Source of the DNA: Deltaproteobacteria bacterium
Lineage (GTDB): Bacteria; Desulfobacterota; Anaeroferrophillalia; Anaeroferrophillales; Tharpellaceae
Direction: 5' to 3'
DNA: 12,804 nucleotides
Assembly (NCBI GenBank): GCA_030633185.1
Contig: DAOVTG010000050.1
Location: forward strand, 1-12,804
Position numbers and translations under genes: made by a program. A model generated the notes under the pieces. That model did no database searches, had not been told where the DNA came from, and was given only the letters and a program-made list of their open reading frames with translations. How positions within the stretch are numbered: position 1 is the stretch's first letter; every line of letters starts with the position of its first letter. Positions 1 to 5,467 of the stretch are shown piece by piece.

Positions 1-420
1 ATACTCTTTTTGCAAAAAAGTAAAATCGGCCGTCGTCCAGGCCGTAACTTGAGTCGCAAAATGACGCAGCCAGGGTTCGTCGGCGAGCTTAAACGATTGC
101 GCTTGACCACCTTTCTCATGCCAGCGCCGACCTTTGCCTCCACAAACCGAAAGTCCGGAAAGCACAGGCTCAACCAACTCCCAACGCCAGCAATCGGGCC
201 GTTGAAAAGCAAAATTACCCCGGGCTTTAAGCATTTCGGCAAAGGCTTTAAGATATTTCTCTTGTACCATTGTGCTGGTAATGGTTTCAACCCCGGCAGC
301 CGCCGCCCGGATCCGTTGCAGCGTCGGTTCGACATCTCTATCCACAGCCCCAGCTGGCGACGGCAGGTAACCTGAAAACAAAGCAAAGAACAGAAAGAAA
401 AGGCTGACAACCCGACACAT
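1..420 (-). CDS. LolA-like periplasmic lipoprotein-carrier family protein, partial (C-terminus beyond left edge)
   Basis: The frame is open from the ATG at 420 to the window edge, giving 140 residues of a protein family that is usually about 200 long. Residues 1-25 form a signal peptide: a short CRV head, the hydrophobic stretch VVSLFFLFFALFSG, and a likely signal peptidase I site near SPAGA. No lipobox is seen, so the mature protein should be periplasmic. After this come an amphipathic helix (VEPTLQRIRAAAAGVETI) and the typical LolA pattern: QEKYLKAFAEMLKARGNFAF, then RPDCWRWELVEPVLSGLSV and the GGKGRRW turn. LolA proteins bind acyl chains of lipoproteins in a hydrophobic barrel. LolA-like paralogues also occur in aryl polyene loci, where they probably help carry a lipid product. 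The gene follows the hotdog gene by 40 bases, which supports a pathway role. It could instead be the housekeeping LolA, but the neighbours argue against that. Confidence 0.72.
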   Translation of the reverse strand, partial: MCRVVSLFFLFFALFSGYLPSPAGAVDRDVEPTLQRIRAAAAGVETITSTMVQEKYLKAFAEMLKARGNFAFQRPDCWRWELVEPVLSGLSVCGGKGRRWHEKGGQAQSFKLADEPWLRHFATQVTAWTTADFTFLQKEY

Positions 421-460
421 AGAATAAAACCTAATAAGTAGCAGAAGTTAGAGTGAATAT

Positions 461-919
461 TTAACCTTCCTCGGGCGGCAACCAAATTTTCAACTCGGCT
501 TCGGCAACTCTTTCGTGAGCAACTTCAACCACCGCCTTGGCCAGAAAAAAAGTTTCAATCTGAGCCGTAGTTGCAACCTTTATCGTAACCTCTTCACTGA
601 CACCTACCCGCCGATGACAAACAAAACGCCTGACCCCGACCAGAAAACCCATCCCCGGCGGCCGGCCGGCGAGCCGATCCTCGTAACCCCGAAGACAGGC
701 ATAAGCCTGAGCCATCATCTCAAGCAGGACAACCTCCTCAACTAAAGCCCCTTCGCCTTTTTCATCTTCGCAGGTAAAAACTGAATCCGATTTGGTTCCA
801 CCAAGGATTGTCCCGGCTCCAGCCCCCTGGTCGTAAGCGAGCAACGTCTCGATTAAAAGCATAGTTTTACGATGCGGGATGAGATCGTGGGCGGGTAGTG
901 GCAGTTCAAGATCTTCCAT
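461..919 (-). CDS. ApeP/FabZ-like hotdog-fold 3-hydroxyacyl-ACP dehydratase-related protein
   Basis: A 152-residue protein from the ATG at 919, which overlaps the tsaE stop as TGATG; a GTG one codon upstream (922) is also possible. The opening LPAHDLIPHRKTMLLIETLL is the N-terminal signature of FabZ/ApeP-type hotdog dehydratases. The central helix carries VEEVVLLEMMAQAYA, whose Glu (residue 67) matches the catalytic Glu of FabA/FabZ. The usual GHFPxxPxxPG segment with the catalytic His, about 14 residues earlier, is absent and replaced by a charged stretch near CEDEKGEG. ApeP-like subunits of aryl polyene systems look like this and are thought to pair with an active dehydratase. I infer a role in removing water during polyene chain growth, perhaps as a partner subunit. 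The gene is translationally coupled to tsaE although the two are functionally unrelated. Confidence 0.75.
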   Translation of the reverse strand: MEDLELPLPAHDLIPHRKTMLLIETLLAYDQGAGAGTILGGTKSDSVFTCEDEKGEGALVEEVVLLEMMAQAYACLRGYEDRLAGRPPGMGFLVGVRRFVCHRRVGVSEEVTIKVATTAQIETFFLAKAVVEVAHERVAEAELKIWLPPEEG

Positions 920-1380
920 CACAAACCGCCCTGATCTCTACCCACCCAACCGTCATCCAGATGAAGCAGACGATTCTCACTATCGACAATCTCAAGACGA
1001 ATATTGAGAAGGTTTTCCGTCGGCAATAAACTTGACGCTTTTTCAGGCCACTCGATAACCAAGACACCGGGGCCAGCAAGATAGTCGTTAAATCCCAACT
1101 CGAAAAGCTCGTCAATATCGCCGAGCCGATAGAGATCAAAATGGTAAAGCGGCAGACGACCTTGATATTCGTTGATTAACGTAAAGGTCGGACTATTGAG
1201 ATAGTACCAATCTAAAACACCAAGACCCTTGGCAATGCCTTTGGTAAGCAGGGTTTTCCCGGCCCCGAGTTCACCCTGCAGGGTGATAACATAGAGCTCA
1301 TTTTTAAATGAAGCACCAAGTCTCTCGCCAAAGGCCAAGGTCTCTTCGGCCGACGAGGTCGCTATCGGGCTCTCCCTCAT
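919..1380 (-). CDS. tsaE: tRNA threonylcarbamoyladenosine biosynthesis ATPase TsaE
   Basis: TsaE is the P-loop ATPase that works with TsaB and TsaD in making N6-threonylcarbamoyladenosine at position 37 of ANN-decoding tRNAs. The 153-residue length is normal for the family. Visible motifs are Walker A GELGAGKT (residues 36-43), SPTFTLINEY (63-72), HFDLYRL (80-86) and VIEWPEK (108-114), all diagnostic. I chose the ATG at 1380 because GAGGAG (1390-1395) lies nine bases upstream as a strong ribosome binding site. The frame is open further up, to 1449, but that extension would overlap the end of nnr by 56 bases and adds a non-family N-terminus. An ATG at 1401 overlapping the nnr stop is the second choice. 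The nnr-tsaE pairing is common in bacteria. Confidence 0.93.
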   Translation of the reverse strand: MRESPIATSSAEETLAFGERLGASFKNELYVITLQGELGAGKTLLTKGIAKGLGVLDWYYLNSPTFTLINEYQGRLPLYHFDLYRLGDIDELFELGFNDYLAGPGVLVIEWPEKASSLLPTENLLNIRLEIVDSENRLLHLDDGWVGRDQGGL

Positions 1381-1393
1381 GGTACCAATCTCC

Positions 1394-2983
1394 TCAACCA
1401 TTAAGACCACAAGCCAACGCTGAGAGGGTTTCCGGCAGCGCCTGACCAAGTTCGACGGCAGTTACGCCATGACTGAATCCTGCCGCCAGCAGGTGGTCGG
1501 CAATCAGGCCATGAAGAAAGACACCGGTTTGAGCGGCAGCTAGAGGAGCCGAGCCCTGAGCCAGAAAACCGCCGATAATCCCGGTCAAGAGATCGCCGGA
1601 TCCCGCAGTTGAGAGTAGATAGTTGCCGTTTGAATTTACTGAGAGTGAACCATCAGGAGCAGCGATAATGGTGCCAGCCCCTTTGAGAACAACATGTACA
1701 CCCCATTTCAGGGCCAATTTGCGCGCTGATGCCAAACGACTATTTTGAATCTCTCGACTTGTGCATTTTAACAGACGAGCCATTTCGCCGGGATGCGGCG
1801 TCAAAATTGTCTGCGGCCGACCGTTAGGCATTATTTCAGGAGATTTAGCCAACAAGGTCAAGGCATCGGCATCAAGAACCATCGGCAAAGTGCAATCATG
1901 CAGCAGGGACGCCACCAAGGTGCCAGCATTTTCATGCAGGCCCAGTCCGGGGCCTATCGCCAACGCAGTTTTTCCGGAGCAGAGATTTTCGAGTTCAGCC
2001 TTAGTCGGCAAAGTCATCAAGCCAGCGGAATCTTCCGCCAAAGCCTCCAACATCAAGGCCGGATTGCGCCCTTCAAGCTGGGCCGCAACTGTTGTCGGTA
2101 GGACTAAAGTACTGAGCCCGCAACCACAATGTAAACCGGCTCCGGCGGCTAAAAGTCCAGCCCCGGCTTTACCCGGCCCTCCGGCAAAAGTAAGGAGATG
2201 TCCGCGGTTACCCTTATGACCATTTTCCGTTGGCGTTTGCGGCAGCAACGGGCGGCAGAAATCGGCGGTCAGTAACCGGGCGGCGGACTTATCGTCTTCT
2301 TCGTCAGCCCAGGCTTTTGGAATCCCGATATCAACAATTTCAACCTGGCCCGCATATTCGCGGCCGGGATAGACAAAAAGACCCAACTTGGCAAAAGCAA
2401 ATGTCGCCGTTGCCGTCGCTTTGACGGCATTACCCAGAGGCAGACCAGAATCGGCATTAAGGCCGGAAGGAATATCAAGCGCTAGAACCGGCCCCGAAAA
2501 TTGATTAATAGCCGTGATGATCTTGGCATAAAGCCCTCGAACATCACTATTGAGACCGGTTCCCAAGAGCCCATCGACAATCAATTTCTGAATTTTAAGC
2601 GTCGGCTTTAACTTCTGCCAGCCGGTTTCATCGAGAAGTTCCTCAACCTGACCGCCAAGATGGATAAAAGCATCAAGATTAATTTTGGCATCGCCGCCGA
2701 TCGCAGCAACAGAAGCTGTCAATGCAACCTTAACCCGGCCAAAACCGGCCAGCAGCAAAACCCGGGCGACAACCAAGGCGTCGCCGCCGTTATTACCTTT
2801 ACCGGCAAAAAGCAATACTGCATCATCCCAGCGGCCGAGCCATCCGGCCTCCTCAATGATTCGCACTGCCCCGCGCCCGGCCTGTTCCATTAAAACAACG
2901 CCGGGAATCCCGATTTCATGAATTGCCCGCTCATCTAAAGCCCGCATTCGGGCCGCAGTCAGAAGTTTAATATCTCCAGTCAC
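1394..2983 (-). CDS. nnr: Bifunctional NAD(P)H-hydrate epimerase / ADP-dependent NAD(P)H-hydrate dehydratase
   Basis: This cytosolic repair enzyme restores damaged NAD(P)H hydrates: the N-terminal YjeF_N domain epimerises R-NAD(P)HX and the C-terminal ribokinase-like domain dehydrates S-NAD(P)HX using ADP. The protein is 529 residues from a GTG at 2983, which gives the family-like opening DIKLLTAARMRALDERAI; a run of G lies about ten bases upstream. A TTG at 3007 would add eight residues. Epimerase motifs are GKGNNGGDAL (61-70), VDGLLGTGL (136-144) and LDIPSGLNADSG (169-180). Dehydratase motifs follow in order: GGPGKAGAG, LAIGPGLGL, VLDADALTLL, LTPHPGEMARLL, VVLKGAGTII and STAGSGDLLTG. Both domains look intact. 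It overlaps the upstream extension of tsaE. It is separated from the acyltransferase gene by a repeat-rich gap and may have its own promoter there. Confidence 0.95.
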   Translation of the reverse strand: MTGDIKLLTAARMRALDERAIHEIGIPGVVLMEQAGRGAVRIIEEAGWLGRWDDAVLLFAGKGNNGGDALVVARVLLLAGFGRVKVALTASVAAIGGDAKINLDAFIHLGGQVEELLDETGWQKLKPTLKIQKLIVDGLLGTGLNSDVRGLYAKIITAINQFSGPVLALDIPSGLNADSGLPLGNAVKATATATFAFAKLGLFVYPGREYAGQVEIVDIGIPKAWADEEDDKSAARLLTADFCRPLLPQTPTENGHKGNRGHLLTFAGGPGKAGAGLLAAGAGLHCGCGLSTLVLPTTVAAQLEGRNPALMLEALAEDSAGLMTLPTKAELENLCSGKTALAIGPGLGLHENAGTLVASLLHDCTLPMVLDADALTLLAKSPEIMPNGRPQTILTPHPGEMARLLKCTSREIQNSRLASARKLALKWGVHVVLKGAGTIIAAPDGSLSVNSNGNYLLSTAGSGDLLTGIIGGFLAQGSAPLAAAQTGVFLHGLIADHLLAAGFSHGVTAVELGQALPETLSALACGLNG

Positions 2984-3026
2984 AATAAATTTACCCCCCA
3001 CAGACAACCCCGTACAAAACCCCTTT

Positions 3027-3056
3027 GTCTGTGTGAGTCCGTGTGGGTCTGTGGCT
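3027..3056 (+). repeat. Three 10-base tandem units of GTCYGTGTGR
   Basis: Units are GTCTGTGTGA, GTCCGTGTGG and GTCTGTGGCT, a diverged direct repeat placed 44 bases upstream of the chosen nnr start. The last unit also pairs with upstream CCACAGAC (2998-3005) as an 8-base inverted repeat with GTCTGTGG (3047-3054). The function is unknown; it could be a repeat-element edge, or an RNA hairpin in the nnr leader. Confidence 0.55.
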
Positions 3057-3108
3057 AATTATTGAAAGTGACATCTTGTATATCGAAATTTTTACTTAGC
3101 CATCCCGT

Positions 3109-3193
3109 GACTTTTTACGAGGGCATCACATATAGTTATTTCTAAATATGTGGCTGCACCTGCAGTCTGGGACGCTTTTTACGAGTTCATCAA
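3109..3193 (-). repeat. Dispersed intergenic repeat, two direct partial copies (related to the copy at 12701)
   Basis: The plus strand reads CTTTTTACGAGGGCATCA at 3111-3128 and CTTTTTACGAGTTCATCAA at 3175-3193, two direct copies 64 bases apart. Read on the minus strand, the second copy continues through AGCGTCCCAGACTGCAG and GTGCAGCCACATATTTAG (down to 3141). That layout matches the right-edge copy at 12701-12756: the same GATGNNCTCGTAAAAAGCG start, then CAGAC, a GTGC(A/G)GCCACA core and an ATNTARAA end. Shared order over about 55 bases with substitutions indicates one repeat family. It is non-coding and looks like a REP/MITE-type element. Confidence 0.7.
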
Positions 3194-3219
3194 ATATACG
3201 TGTCATTAAAATAAAAAAA

Positions 3220-3960
3220 CTAGCCGCACATCTTAGCAAGCTCGCAGGCCATCAACTCTTTCACCTGTTTGCGCATTGTCACATGAGCATCGTCGCCGTT
3301 GAAAGCGGCCGGGTCGAGCGGGGCCAAGGCGTGCATGCGAATGGTGGCGGGATGCATCCGGAAAGTCCCCGGCGGCAACAGGATATCGGTGCCCGAAATA
3401 CAGAGCGGCACCAGCGGCAAGCCCAGTTTTAGAGCCAACAAAAAAGCCCCCGAATAGAAACGTTGCAGCTCTCCGTCTCGGCTGCGATGGCCCTCGGGGT
3501 AAAAAAGAATTGAACCACCGGCGGCAACAATCGCCTTAGCCGGTTCCATACTCTCGGAAAAACCGAGCTCCTCAACATCGAGATAGCGGGCCAGACGCAT
3601 AAAAAACGTATACCAGAAAAGCCGACGAAAAGGCCAAGCCCTGACCGCAAAAGAGATATTACTGACCGGCTGCATCGCCATACAAAAGGTATCAAAAAAG
3701 GAGAGGTGATTAATAACGTAGATACATGGCGTCCGTTCACGATACTGTTTATCAAAACCCTGCAACTCAAAACTGACAAAAGGGGAAACAATCAACATCC
3801 AGCCACGCCCGTATAACCAGATAAAATAACGGGCAATCCGAGCCACAGACCAACCGGTAACAACTTTCCAGAAACAAAAAGCCACCGGTGATATGAGCAA
3901 ACCAATAAGGGTCCAGAGAAAAAGCAGGGGATAGACCCAAAGATTCATCAACCAGATCAC
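3220..3960 (-). CDS. PlsC-type lysophospholipid/1-acylglycerol-3-phosphate acyltransferase family protein
   Basis: A 246-residue membrane-associated acyltransferase. Residues 1-34 form a strongly hydrophobic N-terminal segment (LWVYPLLFLWTLIGLLISPV), which anchors it in the inner membrane. The catalytic NHLSFFD motif (HX4D; His85, Asp90) is intact, and the FYPEGHRS block (153-160) supplies the acceptor-phosphate-binding Glu-Gly. LVPLCISGTDILLPPG (183-198) matches the later VPVxxxG block. It starts at a GTG three bases after the ACP stop, so it is coupled to the ACP. The position right after a dedicated ACP suggests it moves the specialised acyl chain from ACP to a glycerol-phosphate or other membrane acceptor, as acyltransferases do in aryl polyene loci. 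It could instead be the general PlsC of the cell, but the linkage makes that less likely. Confidence 0.87.
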   Translation of the reverse strand: MIWLMNLWVYPLLFLWTLIGLLISPVAFCFWKVVTGWSVARIARYFIWLYGRGWMLIVSPFVSFELQGFDKQYRERTPCIYVINHLSFFDTFCMAMQPVSNISFAVRAWPFRRLFWYTFFMRLARYLDVEELGFSESMEPAKAIVAAGGSILFYPEGHRSRDGELQRFYSGAFLLALKLGLPLVPLCISGTDILLPPGTFRMHPATIRMHALAPLDPAAFNGDDAHVTMRKQVKELMACELAKMCG

Positions 3961-3963
3961 AGT

Positions 3964-4227
3964 CTAAGAGACCGCCTCAGTTTCCCGCTTTTTCTGTAAA
4001 ATAAACTGATGTATATCGCCCAGCGTGCGAATCTCGCGCAAGCCCTCATCGTCGCGAATTTTGATGCCCAGGGCCTCTTCCAAAACAACTACCATATCAA
4101 CTATATCGAGACTATCAAGACCCAAATCATCAAAAATCTCGGCCTCCGACACCATCGTCGAGCTCTCAAGTTCAAACTCTTCGACCAATGAATCATTGAC
4201 CAAAGAGATTATTTCCGCATCCGTCAT
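3964..4227 (-). CDS. Acyl carrier protein, pathway-dedicated
   Basis: An 87-residue acidic protein of typical ACP size. The DDLGLDSLDIVD segment (33-44) holds Ser39, the site for attachment of the 4'-phosphopantetheine arm, and helix II follows with MVVVLEEALGIKI. The C-terminal tail RETEAVS is a little longer than in housekeeping ACPs. A good ribosome binding site, AGAGGA, lies just upstream of the ATG. It sits 16 bases after the KS1 stop and 3 bases before the acyltransferase start. Because the window shows no fabD, fabH, plsX or acpP-fabF housekeeping arrangement, I infer this ACP serves the specialised KS/FabG pathway around it. No matching phosphopantetheinyl transferase is visible here. 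Confidence 0.95.
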   Translation of the reverse strand: MTDAEIISLVNDSLVEEFELESSTMVSEAEIFDDLGLDSLDIVDMVVVLEEALGIKIRDDEGLREIRTLGDIHQFILQKKRETEAVS

Positions 4228-4243
4228 ATTATCCTCTGAATTA

Positions 4244-5467
4244 TCATTGACCTGCTCTGATTACCAGGGAGCAATTGACACCTCCCAGAGCAAAATTATT
4301 TTTTAAAGCCAAGCTGGTTGTCTGTTTTTCGATAGCGGTAAAAATTCGCGGCCCCTGGCAACGGGGGTCAATCTCGTTGAGATTACGAGTCGGGATAAGT
4401 TCACCGCGACGCATCATTTCAATCGTGGCGATGGTCTCCAGGCCGCCGCTGGCGGCTAAAGTATGACCAAGATGGCCTTTTAAGCTGCTAACCGGAATTT
4501 GCTCACCAAAAAGACCTAACAACGCTTGAGCTTCGGCAATATCACCTTTTTCGGTGGCGGTTGCATGAGCATTGACGTAATCAATCACGTCCGCCTCAAC
4601 CCCGGCATTCGCCAGAGCCAGAGCCATGCAGCGTTGCATGGCGGCGCTGCTGGGTTCAGCAATACTACCGGTTTCTGTCAGAGTAGCAAAACCTATGATC
4701 TCAGCCAAAATTTTGGCTCCCCGATCTTGGGCAGACTGCCAATCTTCCAAAACCAGAACTCCGGCTCCTTCACCACAAACAACCCCGTCCCGCTCCCGGT
4801 CAAATGGACGAGAAGCCAGCTCAGGCCGATCATTATAGCGAAAAGAGGCGGCATTCATCAAGTCAAAAGTTGCGGCCGAAAGCGGATGAAACTCTTCCGT
4901 ACCGCCGCAAACCATCACATCCTGCACTCCTGATGCAATCATTTCATAAGCATAGCCCAAAGCCTGGCACCCGGTGGCACAAGCCGCCGCCGGGGCCAGC
5001 AGCCGACCTTCGAGACCAAAAAAATGGGCCACGTTGGCGGCTGCCGAGTGATTCATGGTCTTAAAAAAGAGCGAAGTTTTCATCCGCGAAAAACTTTTAT
5101 CCCGGAAATGATCGGCGAAAAAACTTTCGCTGGTCTCTAAGCTGCTGATCGTAGTTCCGACCACGACGCCGTAGCGACCGCTGCCATATTCGGCTTCCGG
5201 TAAAGCGGCCTGGGTCAAGGCTTCTTGAGCCGCAAGCACCGCAAAAATTGATTGCCGCGACATCGAACGGCGCTTACTGCGGGGAATCTCTTTGCCGTCG
5301 ACCCCCGGCACTAACGCCGCAAGCCGGGTTCTCAGGCCGCCGTAGTCTTTAAGTTCATCAAGAACTTTAATCGCACTACGCCCCTCAACCAAACCGCTGA
5401 TCAGTGCTGCAAAACCCCGGCCAAAGGGTGAAACCGCACCCATCCCGGTTACCGCTACACGTCTCAT
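4244..5467 (-). CDS. Beta-ketoacyl-ACP synthase II (FabF)-like, KS1
   Basis: A 407-residue condensing enzyme of the thiolase fold, which extends ACP-bound acyl chains with malonyl-ACP. The nucleophile lies in AAACATGCQALG (Cys163). The two His are in NAHATATEKGD (His301) and KGHLGHTLAASGG (His335), and Lys330 is also present, so the catalytic set is complete. It is therefore an active ketosynthase rather than a Cys-less chain-length factor. The glycine-rich FALGGVNCSLV at the C-terminus replaces the usual FGFGGTN gating loop; the Phe-Gly change may alter chain-length behaviour. The ATG overlaps the stop of the FAD oxidoreductase gene (ATGA), so the two are translationally coupled. NAHATAT instead of NAHGTST is typical of secondary-metabolism KSs, not housekeeping FabF. 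Confidence 0.93.
   Translation of the reverse strand: MRRVAVTGMGAVSPFGRGFAALISGLVEGRSAIKVLDELKDYGGLRTRLAALVPGVDGKEIPRSKRRSMSRQSIFAVLAAQEALTQAALPEAEYGSGRYGVVVGTTISSLETSESFFADHFRDKSFSRMKTSLFFKTMNHSAAANVAHFFGLEGRLLAPAAACATGCQALGYAYEMIASGVQDVMVCGGTEEFHPLSAATFDLMNAASFRYNDRPELASRPFDRERDGVVCGEGAGVLVLEDWQSAQDRGAKILAEIIGFATLTETGSIAEPSSAAMQRCMALALANAGVEADVIDYVNAHATATEKGDIAEAQALLGLFGEQIPVSSLKGHLGHTLAASGGLETIATIEMMRRGELIPTRNLNEIDPRCQGPRIFTAIEKQTTSLALKNNFALGGVNCSLVIRAGQ

Larger units (their letters stand above)
2984..3219. other. Repeat-rich gap between acyltransferase gene and nnr
   Basis: No credible gene is seen. On the nnr side there is a purine/pyrimidine-skewed tandem motif (3027-3056) and a 7-base inverted repeat, CAGACAA at 3001-3007 with TTGTCTG at 3025-3031. 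The rest (about 3060-3195) is filled by copies of a dispersed repeat, described separately. Immediately after the acyltransferase stop the minus strand reads a T-rich run (about 3207-3219), but no GC-rich stem precedes it, so I do not call a terminator. Any promoter for nnr would have to lie here; none is clear. Confidence 0.6.

Noticed and set aside
10..375. Plus-strand ORF of 121 codons at the left edge
   Set aside because: It is antisense to the LolA-like gene, whose minus-strand reading has a signal peptide and family motifs; the plus reading has neither.
1761..2219. Plus-strand ORF of 152 codons within nnr
   Set aside because: Antisense shadow of the conserved dehydratase domain; low-complexity Ser/Pro/Ala composition.
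3207..3219. T-rich run after the acyltransferase stop as intrinsic terminator
   Set aside because: No GC-rich hairpin precedes the run, so the requirement for an intrinsic terminator is not met.
4526..4933. Plus-strand ORF of 135 codons within KS1
   Set aside because: Antisense to conserved ketosynthase motifs; no start signal and no recognisable domain.
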